A stretch of 64,000 nt of DNA from Bacteroidia bacterium (lineage in GTDB: Bacteria > Bacteroidota > Bacteroidia > Chitinophagales > Chitinophagaceae). Below, piece by piece: positions 1 to 9,380 of the stretch. The stretch is from NCBI GenBank assembly GCA_030427635.1, contig JAUIBA010000007.1:120375-184374 (forward strand), given 5' to 3'. A program made the position numbers and the translations under genes. How positions within the stretch are numbered: position 1 is the first letter of the stretch; every line of letters starts with the position of its first letter. The notes under the pieces are model-generated. The model did no database searches and was not told the DNA's origin. It was given only the letters and a program-made list of their open reading frames with translations.

Positions 1-1248
1 AAGAAGTTTCTGGTAATGAGCCTGATAGCCAATATAGGTGTGCTGGCAGTGTTCAAATACTATAATTTTCTCAATGATAATATAACAGGTATTGCTACGT
101 ATCTGGGATATACCAACCGCATACCATATCTGAATATATTGTTGCCTATAGGCCTCTCTTTTCATACGTTTCAGGCTATGAGCTATACCATAGAGGTGTA
201 CCGTGGGCATCAGAAAGCAGAGCGCCACTTTGGTATATACTCGTTGTATGTGATGTTTTATCCACAGCTGGTAGCAGGCCCCATAGAGCGGCCGCAGAAC
301 GTGCTGCACCAGTTTCATGAGAAAATGTCATTCAGCTACCCACGGGCGGTATCGGGCCTGCAACTGATGCTGTGGGGTATGTTTAAGAAGGTAGTGATAG
401 CCGACAGGCTGGCGGTAGTGACAGATATGGTGTTTGATGACCCATATCATCACGGAGGTATGGCTACCCTGATAGCGGCTGTACTTTTCAGTTTTCAGAT
501 ATTCTGCGATTTTTCCGGCTATTCTGATATAGCCATAGGCGCTGCGAGGGTGATGGGTTTCCGGCTCATGAAAAACTTTGACCGTCCGTATAGTTCCCGT
601 ACCATAGGAGAGTTCTGGCGCAGGTGGCATATATCGCTCTCTACATGGTTCAGAGATTATCTTTATATACCACTGGGCGGAAACAGAGTAAAGCCGGCAA
701 GAAGGCAGTTCAATCTGTTTTTCGTGTTTCTGGTGAGTGGTTTGTGGCATGGTGCCGACTGGAAATTTATCATATGGGGGGCACTGCATGGCGTATATCT
801 GGTGATAGGTAATCTTACAGAACACCGGAGGCTACAGATAAGAAATGCAATAGGGCTGACGCGTATACCTGCAGCAGACAGGCTGGTGCAGCAGCTGATA
901 ACATTTATACTGGTAATGGTGGCATGGATATTTTTCAGGGCTCCGGATACGAATCATGCCATGTATATGATAAAAAAACTGCCATCGGCATTCAGTGAGC
1001 TGGGGCAGATGGTAAGTACACATTCTTTTACATCCGGCATCAGTATAGCCCCTATGCGTCTTTTATTGTGCTTTGCTGTGATGGGAGTACTGGAGGTGGT
1101 ACATATGTTGCAGCGCAGACAAAGTGTAGTATTATTATTTCAGAAGCAGCCTCTGCTGGTACGCTGGGGAGCCTATTATCTGCTGCTGTTTTCTATATTA
1201 TATCTTGGTGTTTTCAGCAACCGGGAGTTTATCTATTTTCAGTTTTAG
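1..1248 (+). CDS. MBOAT family O-acyltransferase (AlgI-like), 5' end cut by window
   Basis: This is a multi-pass membrane acyltransferase of the MBOAT family (AlgI/DltB/PatA type). It moves acyl groups, usually acetyl, across the inner membrane for attachment to exported polysaccharide. The reading frame is open from base 1 (K-K-F-L-V before the first ATG at 16), and family members are about 460-480 residues against 410 here, so the start lies outside the window. Family signs are a GPIERPQN loop, WRRWHISLSTWFRDYLYIPLGG, and the catalytic histidine in SGLWHGADW (H245 counted from the ATG at 16). The next gene encodes an SGNH-like partner, a common pairing in surface-polymer acetylation. The acceptor polymer is unknown. 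Confidence 0.93.
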   Translation, partial: KKFLVMSLIANIGVLAVFKYYNFLNDNITGIATYLGYTNRIPYLNILLPIGLSFHTFQAMSYTIEVYRGHQKAERHFGIYSLYVMFYPQLVAGPIERPQNVLHQFHEKMSFSYPRAVSGLQLMLWGMFKKVVIADRLAVVTDMVFDDPYHHGGMATLIAAVLFSFQIFCDFSGYSDIAIGAARVMGFRLMKNFDRPYSSRTIGEFWRRWHISLSTWFRDYLYIPLGGNRVKPARRQFNLFFVFLVSGLWHGADWKFIIWGALHGVYLVIGNLTEHRRLQIRNAIGLTRIPAADRLVQQLITFILVMVAWIFFRAPDTNHAMYMIKKLPSAFSELGQMVSTHSFTSGISIAPMRLLLCFAVMGVLEVVHMLQRRQSVVLLFQKQPLLVRWGAYYLLLFSILYLGVFSNREFIYFQF

Positions 1249-1254
1249 CAGCAG

Positions 1255-2214
1255 ATGAGGAAGTTTGCTTTAAGAATCATATTATTCTGTCTGGTGCCGC
1301 TGCTGCTGCTTATACCGCTATCTATGATAGTGGATAAGGGGCTGCAAAAATCACATCATTTCTTTTTTGCAGAGTGGAACGACCTGTTTGCAGGCCATAT
1401 ACAGGCCGATATGCTTTTTATGGGGTCATCGAGAGCGTGGGTGCATTTTTCTCCAGAGATATTTGACAGTGCCTACCAGCTCAATTCCTATAATCTGGGA
1501 CTGGACGGAACTACGCTGGATATGCAGCTGGAGCGACTACATATTTATATGCGTTATAACAGGAAGCCACGCTATATCATACAGGAGGTGGGGTTAAATA
1601 CTGTGATTGCCCGCCAGCGGGAATTACCACAGTATGCGCAGCTACTACCGTACCTGAGCGATACTGCTATATGGCGTATATATAAGCAGCAATATGAGAA
1701 TGCATCTCTGGCAGAGCGTTATTTTCCACTGTTTAAGTACAATAATCAGTTCCCGCTTATAAAGGAAGGATTGCTGAGCTTTGCAGGCCATGGGGTGGCT
1801 GCCACAAAATATAAAGGCTACAGGGGGCAGTTGCTGAGCTGGGATAACAGTTTCAGTAATTTTGTAAGGGACAACCCGAAGGGCTATGCATTAAAAATTG
1901 ACAGCCAGGCAATTGATATTTTCAAGGATTATCTGAAATGGTGCCGGGAGCAGGACATAACGATAATGCTTGTATATGCGCCATACTACTACGAAGCAGA
2001 CCACTATATCACCAACATTTCTGAATTAAAGAAACTGATATCAGGTATAGCTGCTGAAAATAATGTACCCTATCTGGATTACACGCACAACTATCTGGAC
2101 TCCAGTAAAAGGTACTTCTATAACAGTCAGCACCTGAATAAGGAGGGCTCAGAGATACTCTCCCGTATGGTGGTACGTGATATAACGCCGTATATATCGC
2201 CTGCTGAGCAGTAG
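1255..2214 (+). CDS. SGNH-hydrolase-like membrane-anchored protein, MBOAT partner
   Basis: A 319-residue protein with one N-terminal membrane segment (about residues 5-28), so the rest probably faces the periplasm. An SGNH-type block I is visible as MGSSRAWVHFSP near residue 60, and a block V-like S-Q-H-L-N-K-E-G near the C-terminus would supply the catalytic His. It starts 6 bp after the MBOAT stop, which suggests one operon. In such pairs the MBOAT protein carries the acyl group over the membrane and the SGNH partner places it on the polymer. The role is inferred from motif and neighbour only. Confidence 0.75.
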   Translation: MRKFALRIILFCLVPLLLLIPLSMIVDKGLQKSHHFFFAEWNDLFAGHIQADMLFMGSSRAWVHFSPEIFDSAYQLNSYNLGLDGTTLDMQLERLHIYMRYNRKPRYIIQEVGLNTVIARQRELPQYAQLLPYLSDTAIWRIYKQQYENASLAERYFPLFKYNNQFPLIKEGLLSFAGHGVAATKYKGYRGQLLSWDNSFSNFVRDNPKGYALKIDSQAIDIFKDYLKWCREQDITIMLVYAPYYYEADHYITNISELKKLISGIAAENNVPYLDYTHNYLDSSKRYFYNSQHLNKEGSEILSRMVVRDITPYISPAEQ

Positions 2215-2216
2215 GA

Positions 2217-2915
2217 TTATGACTTTTTGCGTTTAAAGAGGCCTTTAACTTTTGACAGTATAGGGGCTTTTTCTTCTTCTACCCTTACGCTAAGCATTTT
2301 AATATCCTTGTTGGGGCGGTCATTGGCATCGCGGGGTTCGTTGGCTATTTTATCAACAACTTCCATCCCCTCCAGTACCTCGCCAAAGACTGTATAGTTA
2401 CCATCCAGATGGGGAGTGCCTCCAGTGTTTTTATACATCTCGCGCTGTTCGGTAGAGTAGGTGCGGCCGGTGCGCTTGCTCATATTGTCCAGATCGGCAT
2501 CGGTAAAGGTCTTACCTACAACAATGTAGAACTGGCATGCTGAGCCCGACTTGTCAGGTGTCTGGTCGCGGGCTACACCCAGCGCGCCGCGCTTGTGGTA
2601 GTAATTATCGTTTATCTCAGCTGGTATGGTAGTACCCAGGCCCCCATTGCCCAGTGTCTGGCCCGGGCGTGCATTTTTAGAATCAGGGTCACCTCCCTGT
2701 ATTACAAACTGAGGTATGCAGCGATGGAAAAGAGTACTATCATAGAAGTGCTCATTGGCCAGTTTTACCATATTGGCCGTATTGAGCGGGGTGTTGTCAT
2801 ACAGCATCACGAGTATGCTTCCATACTCGGTTTCTATCCTCACTTTATGCTTCTGCGCAAATGCGCTGCCTGCCAGCATGGTACAGGTTGCAGCAAGTAA
2901 TAATACTTGTTTCAT
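2217..2915 (-). CDS. Exported cyclophilin-type peptidyl-prolyl isomerase
   Basis: A 232-residue cyclophilin with a signal peptide (MKQVLLLAATCTMLAGSAFAQ), so it acts outside the cytoplasm, catalysing cis-trans isomerisation of X-Pro bonds during protein folding. The core shows NTPLNTANMVKLA, the substrate-site FHRCIPQFVIQGGDP, and the GNYTVFGEVLEGMEVVDKI signature. The C-terminus is basic (LFKRKKS). It converges with the SGNH gene, whose stop is only 2 bp away, and no terminator hairpin is visible in that gap. The family call is firm; the client proteins are unknown. Confidence 0.95.
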   Translation of the reverse strand: MKQVLLLAATCTMLAGSAFAQKHKVRIETEYGSILVMLYDNTPLNTANMVKLANEHFYDSTLFHRCIPQFVIQGGDPDSKNARPGQTLGNGGLGTTIPAEINDNYYHKRGALGVARDQTPDKSGSACQFYIVVGKTFTDADLDNMSKRTGRTYSTEQREMYKNTGGTPHLDGNYTVFGEVLEGMEVVDKIANEPRDANDRPNKDIKMLSVRVEEEKAPILSKVKGLFKRKKS

Positions 2916-3000
2916 AAGTAACTAAAGGTATGTAATTATAACAAAAGTTGTACCTCGTAATAAGGCACCACAAAAAAATAAAATCTGCCGGAACTGTAAA

Positions 3001-3402
3001 CTATTTTTTCTCCTGGCACAGCTCTACCAGCACCCCATTGGTACTACGTGGGTGCAGAAAACATACCAGCTTGTTATCAGCGCCATTTTTAGGCGTTTCA
3101 TTAAGCAGCTCGAAGCCCAATGCAGCCAGTCTTTTCATTTCTGCCTCAATGTTTTCTACCTCAAATGCCACATGATGTATGCCTTCCCCCTTCTTAGCAA
3201 GGAATTTTGCAATAGGGCTGTTCTCGTTTGTAGCTTCCAGTAATTCTATTTTCGATTCGCCGGTTTTGAAAAAGGCAGTATTAACGCCTTCTGTATCTAC
3301 CCGCTCCTGTTTGTAGCATGGAGTGCTAAGCAGTTGCTCATATAATGTAATAGCTGCATTCATGTCTTTTACAGCAATGCCCAGATGTTCTATTCTTATC
3401 AT
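3001..3402 (-). CDS. mce: Methylmalonyl-CoA epimerase
   Basis: A 133-residue vicinal-oxygen-chelate fold protein that interconverts (R)- and (S)-methylmalonyl-CoA in the propionyl-CoA/succinyl-CoA route. It starts M-I-R-I-E-H-L-G-I-A-V and has metal-site residues in EHLGIAV, EGIHHVAFEV and VLVELCQ. The frame is open for 23 more codons upstream, but the ATG at 3402 matches the family start and usual length, so it is chosen. No mutase gene is in the window. It stands divergent from iscS, and the two share a short intergenic region. Confidence 0.93.
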   Translation of the reverse strand: MIRIEHLGIAVKDMNAAITLYEQLLSTPCYKQERVDTEGVNTAFFKTGESKIELLEATNENSPIAKFLAKKGEGIHHVAFEVENIEAEMKRLAALGFELLNETPKNGADNKLVCFLHPRSTNGVLVELCQEKK

Positions 3403-3478
3403 GTGGTTATAGTTTTTAATAATGGGTTCATAGGGTGTGCGACTAATGAGTATAAAGGGTAAAGTTATCATTTTGCCG

Positions 3479-3486
3479 TAATTTTG
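3479..3486 (+). promoter_or_regulatory. Minus-7 promoter element for iscS
   Basis: TAATTTTG fits the Bacteroidota minus-7 consensus TAnnTTTG and lies 38 bp before the iscS ATG. No clear TTTG is seen 19-21 bp further upstream, so the minus-33 part is weak. Confidence 0.5.
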
Positions 3487-3524
3487 CTCAGAATCACTCT
3501 GTTTGTCAGAGATAAAATATTTAT

Positions 3525-4745
3525 ATGGAACTTAAATTACCGATATACCTCGACAATAATGCCACAACGCCTATGGATCCGCGTGTGCTGGAGGCGATGA
3601 TACCTTATTTTACTGAAAAATTTGGTAACGCTGCCAGCCGCAACCATTCATTTGGCTGGGTAGCCGAGGAAGCTGTAGACTATGCACGTGAGCAGGTGGC
3701 GCGTCTTATAGGTGCTAATGAAAAAGAAATAATATTTACATCGGGTGCTACCGAGGCAGATAACCTGGCGATAAAGGGTGTTTTTGAAATGTATGCCTCA
3801 AAAGGTAACCACATTATTACCTGCACTACTGAGCATAAGGCTGTGCTGGATACCTGCAAGCATGTAGAAAAACTGGGAGGACAGGTAACGTATCTGAATG
3901 TACAGCCCGATGGCCTGATAGACCTGGCAGAGCTGGAAGCTGCTATTACAGATAAGACTATACTTATATCTATCATGTATGGCAATAATGAGATAGGTGT
4001 AGTGCAGCCAATACGTGAGATAAGTAAGATAGCACGCAGGCATGGCGTACTTTTCTTCACAGATGCTACACAGGCTGTAGGAAAAATTCCGGTGGATGTA
4101 CAGGCAGATGGTATAGATCTGATGGCCTTCAGCGGGCATAAAATGTATGGCCCTAAAGGGGTGGGAGCACTGTATGTGCGCCGCAAAAATCCAAGGGTGA
4201 AGGTAACCGCACAGATGGATGGCGGCGGCCATGAGCGTGGAATGCGTAGCGGTACGCTGAATGTACCAGGCATAGTAGGGCTGGGTAAGGCATGTGAACT
4301 GTGCATGAATGAAATGGCTGAAGAAGCTGACCGCCTTTCTAAAATGCGCGATAAGCTGGAAAAGGCACTGATGCAGATAGAGGAGTCATATGTAAATGGT
4401 AATACTGAGCACAGACTGCCACATACCTGCAATATATCATTTAAATATGTAGAGGGTGAAGGCCTGATGATGGGCTTTAATAAGAATATTGCCCTGTCCA
4501 GTGGTTCGGCCTGCACATCGGCATCGCTGGAGCCATCTTATGTACTGAAGGCTCTTGGGCTGGGTGATGATCTGGCGCACAGCTCGCTGCGTTTTGGTCT
4601 TGGAAGGTTCACAACAGAGGACCAGATAGACTACACTATCAATGCTGTGACCAGTACGGTAAATAAGCTGCGTGAGATGAGCCCGCTGTGGGAAATGTTT
4701 AAAGAAGGTGTGGACCTGAACGCAATAGAGTGGGCACACCACTAA
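3525..4745 (+). CDS. iscS: Cysteine desulfurase IscS
   Basis: A PLP enzyme of 406 residues that takes sulfur from L-cysteine as an enzyme-bound persulfide and passes it to the IscU scaffold. It opens with [15 protein letters not shown]. The PLP lysine is K206 in [10 protein letters not shown], and the persulfide cysteine is C330 in [14 protein letters not shown], a long-loop group I arrangement. [15 protein letters not shown] carries the PLP-stacking His. iscU and iscA follow, forming a short isc operon without visible hscA, hscB or ferredoxin genes. Confidence 0.97.
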   Translation: MELKLPIYLDNNATTPMDPRVLEAMIPYFTEKFGNAASRNHSFGWVAEEAVDYAREQVARLIGANEKEIIFTSGATEADNLAIKGVFEMYASKGNHIITCTTEHKAVLDTCKHVEKLGGQVTYLNVQPDGLIDLAELEAAITDKTILISIMYGNNEIGVVQPIREISKIARRHGVLFFTDATQAVGKIPVDVQADGIDLMAFSGHKMYGPKGVGALYVRRKNPRVKVTAQMDGGGHERGMRSGTLNVPGIVGLGKACELCMNEMAEEADRLSKMRDKLEKALMQIEESYVNGNTEHRLPHTCNISFKYVEGEGLMMGFNKNIALSSGSACTSASLEPSYVLKALGLGDDLAHSSLRFGLGRFTTEDQIDYTINAVTSTVNKLREMSPLWEMFKEGVDLNAIEWAHH

Positions 4746-4845
4746 CGTGAGGAGTACGGGGTGAAAACATACCGGATAAACAAGAAACAATAATTAAATA
4801 ATAAGTACCGGCAGCTACTGCAGCGGCCGGAAAACACAAAAGAAA

Positions 4846-5262
4846 ATGGCATACTCAGAAAAAGTAATAGATCATTATTCCAACCCTAAAAATGTAGGGA
4901 CACTGGATAAAGCAAAAACAAACGTTGGTACAGGACTGGTGGGTGCACCAGAGTGTGGCGACGTGATGCGCCTGCAGATAGAAGTAGATGAGCAGACCGG
5001 TGTAATAAGTGATGCCAAGTTTAAAACGTTTGGCTGTGGCTCTGCGATAGCATCATCTTCTCTGGCTACAGAGTGGCTAAAAGGAAAAACAGTTGACCAG
5101 GCCCTGTCTATAGACAATATGGATATAGTAGAAGAGCTGAACCTGCCTCCGGTGAAAATTCACTGCTCGGTACTGGCTGAAGATGCCATTAAAGCAGCTA
5201 TCAATGACTACCGTGTAAAAAACGGTTTGCCAGAGCTGGAAGCTGAGAAGAAAGCACACTAA
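4846..5262 (+). CDS. iscU: Fe-S cluster scaffold protein IscU
   Basis: A 138-residue scaffold on which [2Fe-2S] clusters are built before transfer to apoproteins. All three ligand cysteines are present: C37 (GAPECGDVM), C64 (TFGCGSA) and C107 (KIHCSVL). The N-terminus MAYSEKVIDHYSNPKNVG is typical. It follows iscS by 100 bp and precedes iscA. The C-terminus carries the usual short charged tail. Assignment is firm. Confidence 0.97.
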   Translation: MAYSEKVIDHYSNPKNVGTLDKAKTNVGTGLVGAPECGDVMRLQIEVDEQTGVISDAKFKTFGCGSAIASSSLATEWLKGKTVDQALSIDNMDIVEELNLPPVKIHCSVLAEDAIKAAINDYRVKNGLPELEAEKKAH

Positions 5263-5418
5263 TAACATTAATACACGGGTAAGAAAACGGTTGGGAAGTA
5301 GGGAGAATATGTGTTCTGCACAATCTTCTGCTTCCTGACCCATAAGCCCGACTGATGTTGCAGATAAGTAAACAGAAGCCCCCCGCATTTGTAAATAAAA
5401 TAATTATCTACCTGCACA

Positions 5419-5745
5419 ATGATTTATGTAAGTGACAGAGCGAAAGAGAAGGTAATGAAGCTGAAGCAGGATGCTGCTTTGGGTGATGACTACTTTCTGC
5501 GTGTGAGTGTGGTAGGCGGTGGCTGCTCCGGCTTATCTTACAAGCTCGATTTTGATAACGAGACACAGCCTAAAGACCAGGTATTTGAGGACCAGGGTGT
5601 GAAGATTGTCACTGACCTGAAAAGTTTCCTGTATCTGTGCGACACAACACTGGACTTTTCAGACGGGCTGAATGGTAAAGGATTTCATTTCAGTAACCCC
5701 AATGCCAGCCGCAGTTGTGGATGTGGTGATAGTTTTGCCGTATAA
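5419..5745 (+). CDS. A-type Fe-S carrier protein (IscA/ErpA/HesB family)
   Basis: A 108-residue A-type carrier that accepts Fe-S clusters and delivers them to targets. The three conserved cysteines are in GGGCSGLSY and in the C-terminal S-C-G-C-G-D-S-F. It is third in the isc operon, 156 bp after iscU; that gap holds no obvious hairpin or gene. Sequence alone does not separate IscA from ErpA or SufA, so no exact symbol is given. Confidence 0.93.
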   Translation: MIYVSDRAKEKVMKLKQDAALGDDYFLRVSVVGGGCSGLSYKLDFDNETQPKDQVFEDQGVKIVTDLKSFLYLCDTTLDFSDGLNGKGFHFSNPNASRSCGCGDSFAV

Positions 5746-5756
5746 ATATATAGCGT

Positions 5757-5927
5757 ATGAAACCGGGAATATGGCAGCAGGTGCTTACTTACTTTTATAT
5801 ACGCAAGCGTGATTCATCTGAACCGCGCAATCTGAACATAAAGTTTATGCATGGCATGAACCGCATATCGCTGTTTATGTTCCTTATTGCTATCATAGTA
5901 ATGATAGTGCGTCTGATACGCCACTAG
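5757..5927 (+). CDS. Small one-pass membrane protein, DUF6728-like
   Basis: A 56-residue protein starting M-K-P-G-I-W-Q-Q-V and containing LNIKFMHGMNRISLFMFLI, followed by a single hydrophobic segment to the end (MFLIAIIVMIVRLIRH). It begins 11 bp after the A-type carrier gene and is probably co-transcribed. The layout (Trp/Tyr-rich start, an HGMNRIS-type motif, one C-terminal membrane helix) matches a small Bacteroidota family that I recall as DUF6728. Its function is not known to me. Confidence 0.7.
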   Translation: MKPGIWQQVLTYFYIRKRDSSEPRNLNIKFMHGMNRISLFMFLIAIIVMIVRLIRH

Positions 5928-5939
5928 TAATATTTCTCT

Positions 5940-8171
5940 TTATTGTTGCTTCAGCAGGCGGATGAGTTTCTTTATCTCTGCCTGATTGTACGGATGATCT
6001 ACAGACTGGTAGATGTCTTCCTTTTCTCTTTTGGTAAGATGAAAGTTGAGCGCAGCCGTGCGTGAGAACTCCTGTGGTATATACTGGAGTGTAATGAACT
6101 TCATTCGGTTATCTACATATGCGGGAGCAAAGTCTTTAACATAGTTATACCCGTATGACTGAAATGCCTCCCATTTATTCTGAATAACAAAAAGTGGGTC
6201 GGCCACCATGTTTATAAGGGATGACTGGTCGGTATTGGCAGTGACATCGTTTTCGCGGGTGTCGCGTATCTCCAGAAAAATTGCTTCTGATGTGTTTTCT
6301 CTTATCCAGTCGCGCATTACGTGCAGATAGCGGCTGGCTACCTGTATGCCGAAGTTGTCTCTGAGTCCGGCATCCATAACATTCATGCGGGGCTGCGATG
6401 GCAGGCGCACTACCGGTAGTATATAGGGGAAGGTAGCATTCATACGCAGCGCCGATGTAAGTAAGAGGTCATGTGCATTCTGCTCAGGAAAAAATGCACA
6501 GTAGTCTACAGCGTCAATAGGTGGTGCTGGCTGGTCTATAGAGTACTCGGGCTGGGTAAGGTAGGTAATGCCCTGGTTACATATCATCAGCTTACGGCCA
6601 TCGTTTACGATGGTACCATTAATAATGAGCTGTGGTATCTGTCCCGTTTCCTCCCTCTGTCTGAAATAACCGATGGGCTGGTCCAGCAGGCCGGAGCTGA
6701 TGCGTGCCAGCTCCCGCTCAAAAGCATAACCTCTGTCGGTAGTATAATGCTGACCGGCAAGGGTAATTTTGTTGAACGGTGAAATCATGTCTATACTGGC
6801 AAAAGAGAAAACAATAGGGTTGAGCAGGTCTTTGCCAATGTTTTCCTGGAAGGTGTGCGAGTAAGGGAACTGCAACTGACCCATACAGGCAGCATCGTGT
6901 ACATTGCGCCAGTAGGCGGCACCTATCATACCTCCTGATGCTCCCGTAATCATGACGGTGTTACTGAACAGGCGGCCGCCCGATATACTGTCTACATACT
7001 GCAGTGTGCGGAAGGTCCAGTATGCCGAGCGCAGGCCGCCACCACTTACGGTAATAACTACGAGCGGTGGTTTCCTGCCGGTGCCGGGTGCTACCCGCTG
7101 TTTCCATTGCTGCAGCCGCTTTGCTTCACGGCGTTGATCGGCCTGATAGCGAAACTTTGTAAAGAGACTGCGTAGTGTGCGGTAATGATACACCTGCTCC
7201 AGGCTGCGGTGGTAGTCCAGCCCATAGGCAATGCTGCGAAGGTCAAATACCTTATAGCGCACCATGATGGAGAGGATAACGGTAAACATTATCCAGCCAA
7301 GTGCTTCCCAGCTGCGCAGAAAGTACTTAACGGCACCTACCAGACCCAGAATAATAGCAAACAGGAGCAGAAAGCTGCCACCGGCGGGTATTCTGAGGAA
7401 AGGATTATTGATATATACTCCCAGTATCAGCAGTATCATATAGGCCACGAATGTGGCAAACACTACATTGCGGTGGTGGCGCTGCAGGATAGCCGCCATG
7501 ACACGAGGGTGATACTTTCCCAGGTCTTTTACCCATGCCAGCCTCAGCTTGCTGTTTATGAAGCTGCGGGCAGGCAGTATTTCCGGGTCTTTGTCCAGGT
7601 GGTCCTGCGGGATAATGGTAGTGATGCTCTGCACTGGAGCTGTGAGCCGGGCAAAGGTGTTTTTGAAAAAATCTCTGCTGACTCTGAAAAAGTAGGTAAA
7701 TGATAAAGTGAGTACAAAGAAAAAACCCAGATAAAACCCCGACTGCTGGAAAACTATCTGGCTGGCAGAAAGCTGCTCCTCATATATCTGATAGCCTACT
7801 GACTTTACAGAGTAGAATATGAGGAAGGCAAGCGGAACGATGGAGTTATTAAGACAATAAACCAGAAAAGCATGGCGGGTGGCTGCCATATCGGGGATGC
7901 GCCTGCTGTGAATGATGAAGGTAGTTATGTGCCACATCATCATAAAAACGCAGAAACAACCGCCCAGCAGCAGCATGCTGAGATAATTTATCTCTCCCAG
8001 GTATTCCGGAGCAAGGAAAAGTGAGCGTGCACCAAAGTGTGCGGCAAAGTTGCCGGTGAGTATGAGTGTAAGTACTATCCAGAAAACGAGGAGTAGCTGA
8101 TATCTCCTGAAATGCAGCAGCAATAACTGAACCGGAAGAAAGTAGTATATGGTCCTGAGAATTCTGCGCAT
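5940..8171 (-). CDS. Patatin-like phospholipase with N-terminal membrane domain
   Basis: A 743-residue protein. The first 340 residues or so hold several hydrophobic segments and are likely an integral membrane domain. The rest is a patatin lipase domain: oxyanion-hole glycines in VSGGGLRSAYW, the nucleophile elbow G-A-S-G-G (S412), and the dyad aspartate D600 in MDAGLRDNFG (usual D-G-[GA] changed to D-A-G). The family hydrolyses acyl esters of lipids with a Ser-Asp dyad. Substrate and physiological role are unknown. It converges with the DUF6728-like gene. Confidence 0.88.
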   Translation of the reverse strand: MRRILRTIYYFLPVQLLLLHFRRYQLLLVFWIVLTLILTGNFAAHFGARSLFLAPEYLGEINYLSMLLLGGCFCVFMMMWHITTFIIHSRRIPDMAATRHAFLVYCLNNSIVPLAFLIFYSVKSVGYQIYEEQLSASQIVFQQSGFYLGFFFVLTLSFTYFFRVSRDFFKNTFARLTAPVQSITTIIPQDHLDKDPEILPARSFINSKLRLAWVKDLGKYHPRVMAAILQRHHRNVVFATFVAYMILLILGVYINNPFLRIPAGGSFLLLFAIILGLVGAVKYFLRSWEALGWIMFTVILSIMVRYKVFDLRSIAYGLDYHRSLEQVYHYRTLRSLFTKFRYQADQRREAKRLQQWKQRVAPGTGRKPPLVVITVSGGGLRSAYWTFRTLQYVDSISGGRLFSNTVMITGASGGMIGAAYWRNVHDAACMGQLQFPYSHTFQENIGKDLLNPIVFSFASIDMISPFNKITLAGQHYTTDRGYAFERELARISSGLLDQPIGYFRQREETGQIPQLIINGTIVNDGRKLMICNQGITYLTQPEYSIDQPAPPIDAVDYCAFFPEQNAHDLLLTSALRMNATFPYILPVVRLPSQPRMNVMDAGLRDNFGIQVASRYLHVMRDWIRENTSEAIFLEIRDTRENDVTANTDQSSLINMVADPLFVIQNKWEAFQSYGYNYVKDFAPAYVDNRMKFITLQYIPQEFSRTAALNFHLTKREKEDIYQSVDHPYNQAEIKKLIRLLKQQ

Positions 8172-8274
8172 TGCGTTTTTAGAAATACACTTTAGGTGTT
8201 CAAGCTACGCAAAAATCCGTATTTAACCACTGAAGCGGGTATATGTACCCTGCCAGAAGATAGGGTTACGGTTT

Positions 8275-8466
8275 TCAGGCAACCTGTTTCTCGTTTACCT
8301 TAGTATATGTGTAGGTCACATTGTCACCTTCTACCTTGAAAGTAACTTCTACTTCTTCGGGTTTAAAAAGGTCACTGATATTACGTCTTAACCACCGGGC
8401 CGCGTCTGTAAGCCAAAAGCTGCCGGGAGGATTTTTTTTACCGGTACCTGATACAGATTTCATCAC
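8275..8466 (-). CDS. Small hypothetical protein
   Basis: A 63-residue reading frame with coherent composition: a basic start (MMKSVSGTGKKNPPGSFW), a helical middle (DAARWLRRNISDLFKPEE) and a beta-like end (VEVTFKVEGDNVTYTYTKV). The second Met at 8463 may be the true start. It stands alone between the patatin gene and the rpsF promoter. I do not recognise the family. The amphipathic pattern makes coding plausible but not certain. Confidence 0.5.
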   Translation of the reverse strand: MMKSVSGTGKKNPPGSFWLTDAARWLRRNISDLFKPEEVEVTFKVEGDNVTYTYTKVNEKQVA

Positions 8467-8617
8467 AGAAAATTAAAGATTGTTGATAGAATATAGCAGT
8501 AAGACAGCTGCCTGCACTGCTTATTATAAAGATAATTAAGAAGCATGTTATAAAAATGTAAAAGCTTACTTTTGATTTCCACAGGATATTCCACTACGGA
8601 TAAGAGTTTACATTTTT

Positions 8618-8649
8618 TTTGGATAGAAATAATTCTTACCCTACCTTTG
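8618..8649 (+). promoter_or_regulatory. Promoter of the rpsF-rpsR-rplI operon
   Basis: TTTG at 8618-8621 and TACCTTTG at 8642-8649 are separated by 20 bp, an excellent match to the Bacteroidota housekeeping promoter (TTTG, 19-21 bp, TAnnTTTG). Transcription should begin near 8654, giving a leader of about 80 nt before rpsF. Confidence 0.8.
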
Positions 8650-8660
8650 CACTCCCAAAT

Positions 8661-8706
8661 TCCCGGCTGTTCTGAGCAATCAGAATAACCAGTGTTCCTG
8701 CCGGGA
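8661..8706 (+). promoter_or_regulatory. Structured 5' leader of rpsF, candidate S6/S18 autoregulatory site
   Basis: TCCCGGC (8661-8667) pairs with GCCGGGA (8700-8706), and inside it TTCTG (8670-8674) pairs with CAGAA (8681-8685). The structure lies between the operon promoter and the rpsF ATG at 8733. Leaders of rpsF operons in several phyla are known to bind the S6:S18 pair for feedback control. Whether this hairpin does so is inference. Confidence 0.5.
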
Positions 8707-8732
8707 GTGGGGTTAACAATTTAAATTATTTT

Positions 8733-9095
8733 ATGGCAACAGAAAACAAGCTTCAGGACTATGAGCTGATGGTCATCTTTACTCCTGTTCTCGCCGAGGA
8801 TGACTTCAAAGGCGCTCAGAAGAAGTACACAGACTTCATTAAAGAAAACGGTGGCAATATTGCCCACGAAGATGCATGGGGACTGCGCTCTCTGGCTTAC
8901 CCAATAGCCAAGAAGACGACAGGTCTTTACTATGTACTGGAATTTCAGGCACCTGCTGACCTGAATGCAAAGCTGGAGATTCAGATGAATCGTGATGAGA
9001 ATATTATGCGTCACATGGTTACACGCCTGGACAAATATGCCCTGGCTTATAACAACCGCAAGCGCAATAAATCTTTAACCGCTGAAAACGCATAA
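8733..9095 (+). CDS. rpsF: 30S ribosomal protein S6
   Basis: A 120-residue S6 protein, which pairs with S18 on the platform of the 30S subunit. [15 protein letters not shown], the [17 protein letters not shown] strand and [15 protein letters not shown] match the family. First gene of rpsF-rpsR-rplI, with a strong promoter and a structured leader in front. Confidence 0.97.
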   Translation: MATENKLQDYELMVIFTPVLAEDDFKGAQKKYTDFIKENGGNIAHEDAWGLRSLAYPIAKKTTGLYYVLEFQAPADLNAKLEIQMNRDENIMRHMVTRLDKYALAYNNRKRNKSLTAENA

Positions 9096-9106
9096 TCTTA
9101 CACGCA

Positions 9107-9373
9107 ATGGCTAAACAGAACGAAATTAAATTCCTTACCACACAGCGTGTGGAAAAGCGTCAGAAGAAATACTGTCGTTTCAAGAAAATGGGTATCCGTT
9201 ATGTAGATTACAAAGACGGAGAATTCCTGAAGAAGTTCCTGAACGAGCAGGGTAAAATGCTGCCCCGCCGTATATCGGGCAACTCGCTGAAATTCCAGCG
9301 CAAGGTAGCTCAGGCTATCAAAAAAGCGCGTCAGATGGCTATCTTACCTTATGTTACTGACCTCTTAAAGTAA
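9107..9373 (+). CDS. rpsR: 30S ribosomal protein S18
   Basis: An 88-residue S18, the partner of S6 in the 30S platform. The core [17 protein letters not shown] and the S18 signature ending [28 protein letters not shown] are clear. It starts 11 bp after rpsF and ends 7 bp before rplI. One cysteine is retained in the N-terminal region. Confidence 0.97.
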   Translation: MAKQNEIKFLTTQRVEKRQKKYCRFKKMGIRYVDYKDGEFLKKFLNEQGKMLPRRISGNSLKFQRKVAQAIKKARQMAILPYVTDLLK

Positions 9374-9380
9374 AAACATC

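Noticed and set aside
3680..4516. A 278-codon minus-strand open frame inside iscS
   Set aside because: Serine- and isoleucine-rich shadow of iscS, with no independent support.
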